DNA from: Bifidobacterium sp. N4G05
GTDB taxonomy: Bacteria > Actinomycetota > Actinomycetes > Actinomycetales > Bifidobacteriaceae
Assembly (NCBI RefSeq): GCF_002742445.1
Contig: NZ_NJNQ01000004.1
Location: 124,001-188,000 of the forward strand
Direction of reading: 5' to 3'
DNA length: 64,000 bases
Positions 9,209 through 18,841 of this stretch are shown piece after piece (position 1 is the first letter of the stretch; each line of letters opens with the position of its first letter). The position numbers and the translations under genes were made by a program. The notes beneath the pieces were generated by a model. That model saw nothing but the letters and a program-made list of their open reading frames with translations, made no database searches and was not told the DNA's origin.

Positions 9209-10084
9209 ATGGATGACGTGATTCTGTATGATCGCGACCCGCATTATGTTCCGCGCGTTGCGGCGGTGCATGACATGTGCGGCTACGGCAATTGCTCGCT
9301 GACGGCGGCCATTCCAATCCTGTCGGCGGCCGGATGCGACGTATGCCCGGTGCCGACCGCGCTATTTTCGGCACACACGCGCTACAGCGTATTCACGTTC
9401 CACGATACGACTGAGATTTTGGACGGCTATCTGGACGCATGGCGTAAGGAAAACGTCGATTTGGACGGCGTGTATTCCGGTTTTCTTGGCTCCGCCGAAC
9501 AGGTTGCGATCATCAAACGACTGTATTCGCAATATCCGCATGCCCTACGTTTGGTGGATCCGGTAATGGGAGACGGCGGCGAAATCTACGCCACATACAC
9601 ACCGGAACTCTGCGAAGCTATGGGCACGCTGGTGGATGGCGCCGACGTGCTGATGCCGAATCTGACGGAAGCGTCCATACTGACGAAGCGCGCATATCCG
9701 GGGCGTGATCTGAGCGATGCCGAAGTAAATGACATGATTGACGCATTGCTTGATTTGGGTGCGAAAAACGTGGTTTTAAAAGGCATCGACCATAACGATG
9801 GCATGATTCGCAATTATGTTGCCTCAGCCGCTTCGGGGGCTTCCGGCAAGCAGGAGCTTGCTCACAGCAAGCTGCCGTTCATGACGCATGGTACCGGCGA
9901 CGCGTTCGCTTCCGCACTCTGCGGCGCGCTGATGACGGGCAAGCCGTTAGCCGAATCGGCGCATATCGCAGGCGAGTTCGTGCGTCATGCCATGGAAAAC
10001 ACGCAGTATCAGCCGCATCATGATGAACGTGGCGTGAGCTTCGAACTGAATCTTGACGAGCTGACGCAGCTGGTCCATCGCTGA
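9209..10084 (+). CDS. Pyridoxal/pyridoxamine kinase (PfkB/ThiD-like fold)
   Basis: ATP-dependent kinase of B6 vitamers, 291 residues, ribokinase superfamily. The opening HDMCGYGNCSLTAAIPILS and SGFLGS match the PdxK/PdxY substrate site. DPVMGDGG and LMPNLTEA are the central motifs, and THGTGDAFASAL is the anion-hole/catalytic-base motif with its Asp. GAGAGG lies 9 bases before the ATG. The family also contains HMP-P kinases, so activity on thiamine precursors cannot be excluded. The divergent metY product needs PLP, and the ECF importer next to it could supply the substrate (inference). Confidence 0.85.
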   Translation: MDDVILYDRDPHYVPRVAAVHDMCGYGNCSLTAAIPILSAAGCDVCPVPTALFSAHTRYSVFTFHDTTEILDGYLDAWRKENVDLDGVYSGFLGSAEQVAIIKRLYSQYPHALRLVDPVMGDGGEIYATYTPELCEAMGTLVDGADVLMPNLTEASILTKRAYPGRDLSDAEVNDMIDALLDLGAKNVVLKGIDHNDGMIRNYVASAASGASGKQELAHSKLPFMTHGTGDAFASALCGALMTGKPLAESAHIAGEFVRHAMENTQYQPHHDERGVSFELNLDELTQLVHR

Positions 10085-10097
10085 GCATTCCGATCGC

Positions 10098-10194
10098 ATA
10101 CGGTTTCGGGCGTTCCATAGCCATTGGTCCCGTGGAGCAATGTGGATAACGGCAAGTTATCCACCGACTATCCCAAACACGCCCGAAACCGTAT
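10098..10194. repeat. Long nested inverted repeat after the pyridoxal kinase gene
   Basis: ATACGGTTTCGGGCGT (10098-10113) is matched perfectly by ACGCCCGAAACCGTAT (10179-10194). Inside lies a second perfect 9-bp stem, GTGGATAAC/GTTATCCAC (10142-10150 and 10156-10164). The outer stem could act as a terminator for the kinase gene, but the loop is long and there is no strong U-tract. Confidence 0.7.
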
Positions 10195-10206
10195 CCTTTA
10201 TCCACA
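10141..10206. promoter_or_regulatory. Cluster of three DnaA boxes
   Basis: TGTGGATAA at 10141-10149 is a perfect TTATCCACA box on the minus strand. TTATCCACC at 10157-10165 has one mismatch. TTATCCACA at 10198-10206 is perfect. The first two form the inner hairpin of the nested repeat. No dnaA, dnaN or gyrase gene is near, so this is not the usual oriC context. Confidence 0.6.
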
Positions 10207-10256
10207 TTTGCCGTTCACGCTTGCTTCACACCGGTTCTTTCTGCTGGACTTGAACC

Positions 10257-10709
10257 ATGAACGGCAACACAACACATGACTCTCCGACCGCAACGCGGCG
10301 TTCGGAACAGCTTCTTGATTCCATCGCGCAGCGATTGCATGACGGTACGCTGTGCGCACGGCAGCTCGGCGAACTCGGCGAACAGTATGCGGCCGCATGG
10401 CTGGAAAGCCAAGGCTGGCAGACGCTCGACCGCAATTGGCACTGCCGGTATGGCGAACTCGACATCGTCTCACGCGACGAAGCGGGAATCATCGTCTTCG
10501 TCGAAGTCAAAACCAGGCGGACGCTCCGCTACGGCACTCCACAGGAAGCCGTGACGCCATCTAAGCAGATCAACCTGCGCCACGCGGCCGTGCAATGGCT
10601 GTCGGGCAGCGACCATCGCACACCACACAACGGCGTACGATTCGACGTCATCACCGTCATCGTACGTGACGGCAAGCCGCTTATGCACCATATCGAAGGA
10701 GCGTTCTGA
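10257..10709 (+). CDS. UPF0102/YraN-family endonuclease-like protein
   Basis: Small cytoplasmic protein, 150 residues, with the restriction-endonuclease-like YraN fold. The [12 protein letters not shown] helix, [15 protein letters not shown] and VFVEVKTRR give the D-ExK type metal site (Asp in GELDIV, Glu and Lys in EVK). The biological role of the family is not settled. The N-terminal ~35 residues precede the conserved domain. The ATG at 10257 has only a weak ribosome site. The stop overlaps the comM start (TGATG), and the yraN-comM-dprA order is common in bacteria. Confidence 0.85.
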   Translation: MNGNTTHDSPTATRRSEQLLDSIAQRLHDGTLCARQLGELGEQYAAAWLESQGWQTLDRNWHCRYGELDIVSRDEAGIIVFVEVKTRRTLRYGTPQEAVTPSKQINLRHAAVQWLSGSDHRTPHNGVRFDVITVIVRDGKPLMHHIEGAF

Positions 10710-12238
10710 TGGCCATCGGCAGCGCACTTTCCGTAGGGCTGATCGGACTGAAAGCCTTCATCATCCAAATCCAGGCGTTCGTCTCCCCCGGACTTCCTTA
10801 CTTCTCCATCATTGGACTTCCCGACACCTCGCTTTCCGAAGCGAGGGAACGTGTCAAATCCGCATGCCAGGCCAGCGGCGCAAAATGGCCGGAAACACGG
10901 GTCACGGTCAATCTTTCACCGGCATCCATGCCCAAACGCGGCTCCTCTCATGATCTGGCGATCGCAGCGAGCGTGCTCAGCGCATCCGGAACGATACCCC
11001 ACGATTGCCTGAACGACACCGTCGTGCTCGGGGAAGTGAATCTCGACGGCACGGTGCTTCCCATCAACGGCCTACTGCCGATTCTGCTGCATGCACGCGA
11101 TCAAGGCATCTGCAAGGTGATTGTGCCACATGCCAATCTGGACGAAGCCGCCCTCGTGCCCGACGTCAACGCCATCGGCGTGCGCCACGTGGGCGAATTG
11201 ATCGAACTGATGGGAGGCACCGCGAAGTACGAGATTCCCGACCTGATCAGGGACGTGAACCCCAACGACGCCGCCATGTCGATATACCCTTCCCCGGGAG
11301 ACATGAATGAGGTCATGGGGCAGGAAACGGCCAAATGGGCATTGGAGGTGGCGGCCGCAGGTGGACACCATCTGATGATGACCGGCCCTCCCGGTACCGG
11401 AAAAACCATGCTTGCTTCGCGCATTCCCGGCATTATGAGCCCGTTAAGCGAATCGGAACAGCTGGAAGTCGCATCAATCCGCTCCCTATGCGGCACATTG
11501 CCCAGCTATGGCATCAGCGACATTCCACCATTCGAAGCGCCGCACCATACCGCATCCACCGCGTCCCTGGTCGGCGGTGGCGCAGGGTTGGCGCAGCCAG
11601 GCGCGATCACACGGGCGCACCGGGGCATTCTGTTCATGGACGAGGCGCCCGAATTCTCGGCACGCACCCTGCAAACATTGCGCGAACCCTTGGAATCCGG
11701 GTACGTGGCAATATCGCGTGCGAAAGGCACCACCTACTATCCAGCGAGATTCCAACTGATCATGGCGGCCAATCCCTGCCCCTGCGGTTACGCCTACGGC
11801 AACGGTGAACGCTGCACATGCAAGGAAAAAGACCGTATCAAATACTTCAGCCGACTGTCCGGGCCGATCCTCGACCGCATCGACATTCAAATCGAAGTGC
11901 CTCCCGTGGAACGAATCAATCCAGGGATGGCTCCTTCCGGCGAATCCAGCCACGCCATTCGCCTGCGGGTCATCGTGGCAAGGCAAACCGCGCAGGAGCG
12001 TTTTCATGAATTCGGGTGGGTCTGCAATGCGCAGGCCACCGGAATATGGCTTCGCGCCAACACGTCCACGAAAGCCATCGAACTGGTGAACCATGCGTTG
12101 GCCAGTGAACGGCTCAGTCTCAGAGGTGCAGACCGTGCCATGCGGCTCGCATGGACTCTGGCCGACCTATCAGGCAAAACCTCTCCGGGACCGGAAGAGA
12201 TGATGCAGGGAATCTCCATGAGGACGAAGCTGACATGA
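10709..12238 (+). CDS. comM: ComM/YifB-family Mg-chelatase-like AAA+ ATPase
   Basis: Hexameric AAA+ motor of 509 residues. In naturally competent bacteria ComM helps branch migration during integration of incoming DNA. It has the N-terminal ChlI domain (~20-145), Walker A GPPGTGKTM near 227, Walker B ILFMDEAPEF near 309 and the zinc-like cysteine cluster ANPCPCGYAYGNGERCTC. The C-terminal Mg-chelatase domain ends the protein. AAGGAG precedes the ATG. The start overlaps the yraN stop by one base and the stop overlaps the dprA start (ATGA). Its role in bifidobacteria, where natural transformation is not established, is unclear. Confidence 0.9.
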   Translation: MAIGSALSVGLIGLKAFIIQIQAFVSPGLPYFSIIGLPDTSLSEARERVKSACQASGAKWPETRVTVNLSPASMPKRGSSHDLAIAASVLSASGTIPHDCLNDTVVLGEVNLDGTVLPINGLLPILLHARDQGICKVIVPHANLDEAALVPDVNAIGVRHVGELIELMGGTAKYEIPDLIRDVNPNDAAMSIYPSPGDMNEVMGQETAKWALEVAAAGGHHLMMTGPPGTGKTMLASRIPGIMSPLSESEQLEVASIRSLCGTLPSYGISDIPPFEAPHHTASTASLVGGGAGLAQPGAITRAHRGILFMDEAPEFSARTLQTLREPLESGYVAISRAKGTTYYPARFQLIMAANPCPCGYAYGNGERCTCKEKDRIKYFSRLSGPILDRIDIQIEVPPVERINPGMAPSGESSHAIRLRVIVARQTAQERFHEFGWVCNAQATGIWLRANTSTKAIELVNHALASERLSLRGADRAMRLAWTLADLSGKTSPGPEEMMQGISMRTKLT

Positions 12239-13602
12239 ACGAAAATACGAATGCGAACGGCAACGCAGCCGCTATCGACGACGAGACCCTGGCACGTGCG
12301 GTGCTCACCTACTGTCTGGACAGCGCCGACGCGATGATGTACGCGCTGATCAAAGGCATCGGATCAGCCACGCACACCTTGCAACTACTCGCCGACAGCG
12401 GTCCAGGCAATCATGAAAACGTGGCCACGGCCGCTTGCAAAACCCTGGATGCGGCGTTCATCAACGGCATCACGCGTTGGGGGCGCAGCATCAACTCCCG
12501 AGGCATGGCCTCATTCCATGGCGCGATGGTTTCCTGGCAGCATCGTTTGACCACACTGCCCAGCACCGATTCCGACGAGCTCAAGGATTGGTTCACAACA
12601 GGGGGTACACAGTGGATCGTCGCACCACACCATCCCTGCTGGCCTTCGCAGCTCGCCGACCTCACCATGCATACGGATTGGGCCGCCCCATTATGCCTTT
12701 GGGGGCAAGGCAGCCCGCAAGCATTGGTGTCATGTCCGGAACCGATCGGCGTCGTCGGGTCACGCGGAGTGAGCGAATACGGAAGGCAAAGTGCACACGA
12801 GCTTGCCAAACAGGCAGCCCGTGCCGGGCACCTCATAGTATCCGGGGGCGCCTTGGGCACCGATGCGGCCGCCCACTGGGGTGCCATCCAAGCCATGGAC
12901 GAAATCGGGGCTCCCCTCGCGGGCCGCACCGTCGCGGTATTTGCCGGAGGACTCAACCATATCGGGCCGAAAAGCAACGGACGCCTTTTTGAAACCATCA
13001 TCAGCCACTCCGGCGCACTGATCTCGGAACTGTGCCCAGGAACCGCTCCGGAAGCCAGACGATTCCTCATTAGAAACCGTCTGATAGCGGCCTTGTCGTC
13101 CAGCCTCATCGTCGCCCAGGCGCGCGCACGTTCAGGCGCGCTCAACACCGCGGGATGGGCCGACGAACTCAACCGCCGCGTATTCGCGGTGCCAGGAGAC
13201 GTGACCATGCCACACAACACGGGCTGCAACCGGCTCATTCAAGAAAGACGCGCAAACATCATCTGCTCACTGACCGACATCGATGAATTCTGCCATGCCT
13301 CGCACCGCCCGCAACCAGTCGTCATAGACGACGAACAGACGGAAGAACCAGCCGACGACGTCCTGCCGGAATCAGACGACACCACCAGAACCATATTGAA
13401 AGCCATACGACAATGCGACGCGAAGTATGGCCATGTCTCCACTGACGGGCTGCTCGCCATACTGGCAAAGACCAATCCCGAAGAATATCCGATCTCACGA
13501 ATCGTATTGGAACTCGGCGTACTGGAACTCAACGGGCTCATCAGCACGCAACACGGCAACATCACCATCATCAACGCAAACACCGCTCAACAGCGCAACT
13601 AA
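12235..13602 (+). CDS. dprA: DNA-processing protein DprA
   Basis: Single-strand DNA-binding RecA loader, 455 residues, longer than typical DprA because of an N-terminal region of ~160 residues. The Rossmann core starts at [14 protein letters not shown]. It continues with [47 protein letters not shown] and the [10 protein letters not shown] loop, ending with [18 protein letters not shown]. The C-terminal ~70 residues resemble the DprA winged helix ([18 protein letters not shown]). The start at 12235 overlaps the comM stop and has GAGGAC upstream; an earlier in-frame start at 12151 lies within comM. Confidence 0.9.
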   Translation: MNENTNANGNAAAIDDETLARAVLTYCLDSADAMMYALIKGIGSATHTLQLLADSGPGNHENVATAACKTLDAAFINGITRWGRSINSRGMASFHGAMVSWQHRLTTLPSTDSDELKDWFTTGGTQWIVAPHHPCWPSQLADLTMHTDWAAPLCLWGQGSPQALVSCPEPIGVVGSRGVSEYGRQSAHELAKQAARAGHLIVSGGALGTDAAAHWGAIQAMDEIGAPLAGRTVAVFAGGLNHIGPKSNGRLFETIISHSGALISELCPGTAPEARRFLIRNRLIAALSSSLIVAQARARSGALNTAGWADELNRRVFAVPGDVTMPHNTGCNRLIQERRANIICSLTDIDEFCHASHRPQPVVIDDEQTEEPADDVLPESDDTTRTILKAIRQCDAKYGHVSTDGLLAILAKTNPEEYPISRIVLELGVLELNGLISTQHGNITIINANTAQQRN

Positions 13603-13726
13603 CACCGCCAATCGTCACAGCCGCCGACAAACAAACACGCAAGAACATGTGAAAACACGCATACGACAACATGCCCGTCATCCAACGAACCGCAACGAGG
13701 TCACACCTTGTGCGAAAATCGTTGGT

Positions 13727-15589
13727 ATGAGTCCGAAGCATGTTGAAGATATGTATGATGCAGTAATCGTCGGCGCAGGAGCGGCAGGTCTTTCCGCAGC
13801 GTTAGGAATGTTGCGAAGCGAACGGATGCAGGAGCTGAAGAAAGCCGGCATCGAACCGAATATTCTAGTGATTTCCAAGCTCCAGCCGTTGCGCTCGCAC
13901 ACTGGTTCCGCAGAAGGCGGCATCGCGGCCAGCCTCGGCAATGTCGAACACGACGATTGGCATTGGCACTACTACGACACCGTCAAAGGCGGCGATTGGC
14001 TGGTCGATCAGGATGCGGCCGAACTGTTCGCGCAAGAGGCCCCGGCAACGGTCATCGAACTGGAACATGCCGGCGTGGCGTTCTCCCGCACCGAAGACGG
14101 GCACATCGCCCAGCGTCGTTTCGGTGGGCACACCAAGGATTTCGGCAAGGAACCGGTTCGCCGAGCCGCATACGCCGCAGACCGCATCGGCCATCAGATC
14201 CTCTTCTCGCTGTGGCAACAGTGCGTGGCGGAAGGCGTCGAATTCGCGGAAGAATGGTATGTAACCGATCTGGTGATCAACGAAGATGGCACCAAAGCCG
14301 AAGGCGTAGTGGCATTCGACACCCATAAAGGTCAAGTGCACGCCATTCATGCGCGCAACGTGCTTCTGGCCACCGGAGGCGCAGGCCGCCTGTTCCACAC
14401 CACATCCAATTCGTGGGATCTGACCGGCGACGGCATGGCGCTCGCACTGCATGCCGGGCTGCAGCTGGAAGACAACGAATTCGTACAATTTCACCCGACC
14501 GGCTTGGCACATACCGGCATTCTGCTGTCGGAAGCGGCCCGCGCGGAAGGTGGCGTGCTCCGTAATGCCGATGGCGAGGCCTTCATGGAAAAGTACGCTC
14601 CCGGGCACGCCGATCTGGCTGCGCGAGACGTGGTCAGCCGCTCCATCACCGCTGAAATCGACGCCGGACGTGGCGTGGCGGATCCGAAGGATCCAGATGG
14701 CCCGAAGGATTGCGTGTGGCTCGATATGACCGGCATTGATGCCGACCATATGCATGAAGTGCTGCCTCAGGTGGTGGAAACCATCGAAAAGTACGCCGAT
14801 CTTGACCCGACCAAGGATTATGTGCCGGTCAAACCGACCGCACACTACACCATGGGCGGCATTCCGATCACCACCAACGGCGAGGTATATCGTTGGACTG
14901 ACGGCGAACGCGCCATCGTTGACGGCCTGTTCGCAGCCGGCGAATGCTCGTGTGTATCCGTGCACGGCGCGAACCGTCTTGGCGGCAACTCCCTGCTGGA
15001 TGCCTGCCTGTTCGGCACTCGTTCCGGCAAGGCGCTTGCGGAACGCATCGCCGCCGCTCCGGTGAATGATCCGATGGCCGAAGCCGTTGAAGAGGCCGAA
15101 GATGGAACAGACGACGTGCGGCAGGCCGCCGATGCACGTTCCTCTGAATTGAAGGATCTTCTGACGCAGCTTCCCGAAGACGACGAGCACGCTTCGGATA
15201 ATCCGTATCAGCTTATGGCCGACTTAGGATCCGTTATGGAAAAAGCGGTCGCCGTGCGCTGCGATGCGAACAGCATCGAGCAGGCGCAGGCCGTATTGCG
15301 TAGCGATCTGGAAGCCCGCGCCCAGGTTTTGCATGCGCATTCCGATTCCGCCACGTTCAATCAGGAGATCACCGCCATTTGGGAGGTGCGACATCTGCTT
15401 GAGCTTGGTTCGGCCGTGCTTGCGGCGTCCGACGCTCGCCATGAGTCCCGCGGATCATTGAAACGTCTTGACTTCCCGGAACGTGATGATGAGCAGTTCC
15501 TCGCCCATTCCATGGTGGATGCTTCCGGACAAATCTCCTGGCAGCCGGTACATATTGTGAACATGCCGCCAAAGGCCCGTGAGTACTGA
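13727..15589 (+). CDS. sdhA: Succinate dehydrogenase/fumarate reductase flavoprotein subunit
   Basis: FAD-binding catalytic subunit, about 620 residues. The dinucleotide motif is [15 protein letters not shown]. The histidine that carries covalent FAD in this family sits in [14 protein letters not shown]. Substrate-site motifs [30 protein letters not shown] and [18 protein letters not shown] are present. The start at 13727 gives the expected N-terminus; an alternative ATG lies at 13751. No strong ribosome site precedes either. sdhB follows 59 bp later, but no membrane anchor gene (sdhC/D) is visible. The physiological direction, probably fumarate reduction in a fermenting cell, is inference. 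Confidence 0.88.
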   Translation: MSPKHVEDMYDAVIVGAGAAGLSAALGMLRSERMQELKKAGIEPNILVISKLQPLRSHTGSAEGGIAASLGNVEHDDWHWHYYDTVKGGDWLVDQDAAELFAQEAPATVIELEHAGVAFSRTEDGHIAQRRFGGHTKDFGKEPVRRAAYAADRIGHQILFSLWQQCVAEGVEFAEEWYVTDLVINEDGTKAEGVVAFDTHKGQVHAIHARNVLLATGGAGRLFHTTSNSWDLTGDGMALALHAGLQLEDNEFVQFHPTGLAHTGILLSEAARAEGGVLRNADGEAFMEKYAPGHADLAARDVVSRSITAEIDAGRGVADPKDPDGPKDCVWLDMTGIDADHMHEVLPQVVETIEKYADLDPTKDYVPVKPTAHYTMGGIPITTNGEVYRWTDGERAIVDGLFAAGECSCVSVHGANRLGGNSLLDACLFGTRSGKALAERIAAAPVNDPMAEAVEEAEDGTDDVRQAADARSSELKDLLTQLPEDDEHASDNPYQLMADLGSVMEKAVAVRCDANSIEQAQAVLRSDLEARAQVLHAHSDSATFNQEITAIWEVRHLLELGSAVLAASDARHESRGSLKRLDFPERDDEQFLAHSMVDASGQISWQPVHIVNMPPKAREY

Positions 15590-15648
15590 TCCCTCTGGGC
15601 ACGGTGTATGGCAAACTTGTTGTCGGTTTTTATTGGAAAGGCGAGTAG

Positions 15649-16587
15649 ATGAGCGGCATGGAAAACGGCATGAACACGGTGACGTTGCGGGTCAATAGGT
15701 TCGCCCCGCGCCCCGAACGTGCCCGCGACCGCGAACGCGGGGGCTCCCCGTTCGCCAGGAAAAGCTCTCCGTTCGGAGATTCCGGCGCGTCGGCGCGTCG
15801 CCGTCTCCGCGGCAAGCAGTGGGTGCAGGATTACACGTTGCGTGTGCGCCCGGAAGACACGGTGCTTGATTGCCTGTTGAAGATCAAGAGAACCGTAGAT
15901 CCGACTTTGGCATTCCGCTATTCCTGCGGTCATGGCATGTGCGGCTCCGACGCGGTGTCCATCAATGGCACGCCGACGCTATTATGTACCGCTTCCGTCA
16001 GGGATTGGGCCAAGCAGCCGAATACCGTATTAGTGGACGATGAGGGATTCCGCCATACCGGAGACGCAGATGCGTCGCTTGCAGATGACGCCGTTTCCGT
16101 TTCTTCAGGCGATCTTGGCGTAATCGAGCTCGCTCCCCTGCCGGGTTTCCCCGTACAGCGTGACCTGGTTGCCGATATCGATCAGATGCTCGATCAGATC
16201 AGGAAGCTTAAGCCGTATTTGCAGGCCAATAACGAATTAGCCACCACCAAAGACGGCAAAATCAACGCTTTCGAATATCTGCAGAATCCTCAGCAGCTTG
16301 CCAAATATGAGCTGCTCGCCAATTGCATTGCCTGTGGCACTTGCGAAGGAAGCTGCCCAGTGTACGCCGGAGGCGAGGCGTTCATCGGTCCAGCGGCGTT
16401 GATTACCGCGTCTCGCTTCATCAATGATTCGCGAGATGGTCAGGCGAATGCTCGTATGGATGCCATTGATTCCGCGGACGGCATCGCAGCATGTCAGTCG
16501 GTTCGCGCCTGCACCCGCGAATGCCCACGTGGCATCGACGTCGGCGAGGAAATCTGGCAACTAATCGCCCAAGTCAAGGAACGCTGA
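15649..16587 (+). CDS. sdhB: Succinate dehydrogenase/fumarate reductase iron-sulfur subunit
   Basis: Electron-transfer subunit, 312 residues, longer than the usual ~240. The [2Fe-2S] ligands are in CGHGMCGSD (Cys93, Cys98, with Asp101 in place of the third Cys, as in E. coli SdhB) plus Cys113. The [4Fe-4S] site is CIACGTCEGSCP and the [3Fe-4S] region is CQSVRACTRECP. An Arg/Ser-rich insertion at about residues 20-56 is unusual and splits the ferredoxin beta strands. AAGGCGAG precedes the ATG. The methyltransferase gene follows after 4 bases. Confidence 0.88.
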   Translation: MSGMENGMNTVTLRVNRFAPRPERARDRERGGSPFARKSSPFGDSGASARRRLRGKQWVQDYTLRVRPEDTVLDCLLKIKRTVDPTLAFRYSCGHGMCGSDAVSINGTPTLLCTASVRDWAKQPNTVLVDDEGFRHTGDADASLADDAVSVSSGDLGVIELAPLPGFPVQRDLVADIDQMLDQIRKLKPYLQANNELATTKDGKINAFEYLQNPQQLAKYELLANCIACGTCEGSCPVYAGGEAFIGPAALITASRFINDSRDGQANARMDAIDSADGIAACQSVRACTRECPRGIDVGEEIWQLIAQVKER

Positions 16588-16591
16588 ACCC

Positions 16592-17263
16592 ATGGATAGA
16601 ACGTCGTACACCAATCTCGCCAAGTCTTGGGAATACGTTGAAGATCATGCGTTCTCACGCCAGTCGACCAATCTGAACGCCATTCGTACCCACGCCGAAG
16701 AAGCGGGCATTCCGCAGGGTTCCGCGGCACAGGCGGAGTTGTTGCGCATGCTGGTGCATATGGTGGATGCGTCGTCAGTGATTGCCGTCGGCACCGGTTC
16801 CGTAGTGGAAACGTTGCAGCTTGTCAATGGTTTGGATAACAGGGGGCAGCTTACCGCGGTCGATTCCTCTTCCCAAGGCATTGCGCTGATTCGCACGTTG
16901 TTCAATCGTCTTTCCGACGAAACGCAGACCACGCTTCGCGCAGTGAATGCTCCTGTCAACGTGTTTCTGCCGCGTTTGAACGCCGAAACATACGATTTGA
17001 TCGTTGTTGCCGGCGATGCCGAAAATTATGCTGCCTCTTTTGACCAGGCTCCCCGCCTGCTGAAGAAGCATGGTGTGATCGTGTTCACAGATGTGCTCGC
17101 TTTCGACGCTGCGACTTCCGCAGGTGGCGTATTGAATCCCGCCAACCGCGACGCTAAATCCATTGCCATGCGTACCCTGCTGGAAACCGTGGAATCCGAT
17201 GAACGTTTCATCACCGCGCTCACTCCGACCGGTACGGGTCTGCTCGTGGCAGTCAAACGCTAG
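16592..17263 (+). CDS. O-methyltransferase-like SAM-dependent methyltransferase
   Basis: Cytoplasmic protein of 223 residues resembling the Methyltransf_3 (catechol/caffeoyl-CoA O-methyltransferase-like) fold. AVGTGSVVETLQLVNGL is motif I, AVDSSSQGIALIRTLF the SAM-binding acidic strand, and YDLIVVAGDAENY motif II. The later region (LLKKHGVIVFTDVL) corresponds to the metal/substrate strand, but the canonical metal-binding Asp-Asp-Asn pattern is not complete. It starts 4 bases after sdhB, so it is cotranscribed. Substrate unknown. Confidence 0.75.
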   Translation: MDRTSYTNLAKSWEYVEDHAFSRQSTNLNAIRTHAEEAGIPQGSAAQAELLRMLVHMVDASSVIAVGTGSVVETLQLVNGLDNRGQLTAVDSSSQGIALIRTLFNRLSDETQTTLRAVNAPVNVFLPRLNAETYDLIVVAGDAENYAASFDQAPRLLKKHGVIVFTDVLAFDAATSAGGVLNPANRDAKSIAMRTLLETVESDERFITALTPTGTGLLVAVKR

Positions 17264-17300
17264 TATGGCCGTTCCCAGCGGCCTACCGTTTCCTCATACA

Positions 17301-17340
17301 AAAAGCCGACGCTCACAATATGTGATAAGCGTCGGCTTTT
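17301..17340 (+). terminator. Terminator of sdhAB-methyltransferase operon
   Basis: AAAAGCCGACGCT pairs perfectly with AGCGTCGGCTTTT over 13 bp, followed by GTTGTG. It lies 37 bp after the methyltransferase stop and can work in both directions. Confidence 0.85.
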
Positions 17341-17346
17341 GTTGTG

Positions 17347-17379
17347 TCTGGCGTATGGCGCAGAATGCCATACGCCAGA
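17347..17379 (-). terminator. Terminator after nhaA
   Basis: TCTGGCGTATGGC pairs perfectly with GCCATACGCCAGA around 7 bases, 6 bp past the nhaA stop on the minus strand. It stands back to back with the hairpin at 17301. Confidence 0.75.
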
Positions 17380-17385
17380 GCGTCG

Positions 17386-18756
17386 TTATTTGACCTTTGG
17401 ATGTGTGTTGATCATCTGGCTGACCACAACGGTGCCGTCTTCAAGCACAGATTCCACTTCCCCGGCAGCGTCCTCGTCGGCAGTATGATGCTTATGTTTC
17501 GACGATGCGGCAGCGGTCAGTTCGAACTTTTTCGATTGACGGCTTAACAGAATACCGGAGATCACCGCCGCGACCATGGAGCCAACAAGCACGCCGAAGC
17601 GTGCCTCCGCAGATAATTCGGCATCCTTATATGCGAGCGAGGAAATCAGGAACGACACGGTGAAGCCAATGCCGCAAGCGCAGGCTGCGGGGAACATGTC
17701 GCGCACACGCAGCCCCTTAGCCATCTTCAATCCAGCCACGTGCGTGGAAAGCCAGGCCGTAATCATGATGCCCAAAGGCTTGCCGATCACCAACGCCACC
17801 ATGACGGCAACAACGACCGGCGAAACGAACAGCGCCAAAGTCAACGATTCAAAATGCACGCCTGTGGCGAACAGCGCGAAAATCGGCAAGGCCAGCAACG
17901 CGGAAAACGGTTGCAGCTTATCCGCATAACGTTCGGCACGTGGAGTCTTTTCGCCGTAGCATTCATGCGCGGGAGTAAGCAGACCCACCAACACGCCAGC
18001 CAAGGTGGGATGCACACCGGCTTCAAACATCATCACCCAAGCCAGAATACCGACGATGGCCACGGCAAACCATGGCACTTTGCGCATACGCACGAGGAAA
18101 TACCATACGACCGCACACACGGCGATGCCGACGAACCAGTACCATGCGTTCACCGAGGAGAAGAACACCGCGATCAGAATGATGGCAAGCAGATCGTCCA
18201 CCGTAGCCAATGTCATCAGGAACGCGCGAATGGAACCTGGCAACGCCTTGGCGAACAAGGCAAGCACGGCCAGCGAAAACGCGATATCCGTGGCTGTAGG
18301 AACCGCCCAACCGTGGGACATCTCACCCAATGTGAAACTCGTTCCGGAAGCGATGACCAGCGAATCTGAACCGAAACCGGAGAACAAGAACAGCGTCAAT
18401 AAGAATAACACCGGCGGGGCCATCATGCCACCGACCGCGCACAGCATCGGCACCGCAGCCGCCTTGGGATTCGCCAGTGAGCCGGTAGTAAGTTCCTGCT
18501 TCAATTCCAGTCCAACGGTCAGGAAGAACACCGTCAAAAGGCCGTCTTGTACCCAGTGGCCCAATCCCATGTCGATATTGGTGTGGGGAATGGCGATGCG
18601 GAAGCTCTCCAGCTCTTCGAACGCATGTGCCGTAAATGGCAGGTTCGCAAGCAGTAGACCGGCAAGTGCGAAACCGAGCATAATCAAACCCGATATGCGA
18701 TCGGAAGCGGCGATATATCGTATTTTCGCCCAGAGTCCCTGCTTACGTTCGGTCAT
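17386..18756 (-). CDS. nhaA: Na+/H+ antiporter NhaA
   Basis: Inner-membrane antiporter that expels sodium for protons, 456 residues, with about 12 hydrophobic helices. Conserved NhaA stretches are present: FFLTVGLELKQEL, WAVPTATDIAFSLAVL and the ion-binding Asp pair in ATVDDLLAIILIA. IGKPLGI and AACACGIGFTVSFLI lie near the end. A soluble His/Lys- and acid-rich tail of ~55 residues follows the last helix. The start at 18756 has GGGAGAG; a longer frame to 18801 lacks one. A hairpin with a U-tract lies 53 bases upstream of the ATG and may attenuate expression. Confidence 0.9.
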   Translation of the reverse strand: MTERKQGLWAKIRYIAASDRISGLIMLGFALAGLLLANLPFTAHAFEELESFRIAIPHTNIDMGLGHWVQDGLLTVFFLTVGLELKQELTTGSLANPKAAAVPMLCAVGGMMAPPVLFLLTLFLFSGFGSDSLVIASGTSFTLGEMSHGWAVPTATDIAFSLAVLALFAKALPGSIRAFLMTLATVDDLLAIILIAVFFSSVNAWYWFVGIAVCAVVWYFLVRMRKVPWFAVAIVGILAWVMMFEAGVHPTLAGVLVGLLTPAHECYGEKTPRAERYADKLQPFSALLALPIFALFATGVHFESLTLALFVSPVVVAVMVALVIGKPLGIMITAWLSTHVAGLKMAKGLRVRDMFPAACACGIGFTVSFLISSLAYKDAELSAEARFGVLVGSMVAAVISGILLSRQSKKFELTAAASSKHKHHTADEDAAGEVESVLEDGTVVVSQMINTHPKVK

Positions 18757-18808
18757 TGCTCTCCCGTCTGTTGCCGTGAGTATCCACGGCCCGCCATTCA
18801 CTTAAGAA

Positions 18809-18841
18809 AAGCGTCTGCGGTATTGGCATGCGCAGACGCTT
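18809..18841 (-). terminator. Hairpin with U-tract upstream of nhaA
   Basis: AAGCGTCTGCG pairs with CGCAGACGCTT (11 bp) and is followed on the minus strand by TTCTTAAG. It may be a second terminator for the tRNA transcript or an attenuator in the nhaA leader. Confidence 0.65.

Noticed and set aside
10098..10206. Chromosomal origin of replication
   Set aside because: DnaA boxes are present, but there is no AT-rich unwinding region and no dnaA/dnaN neighbour.
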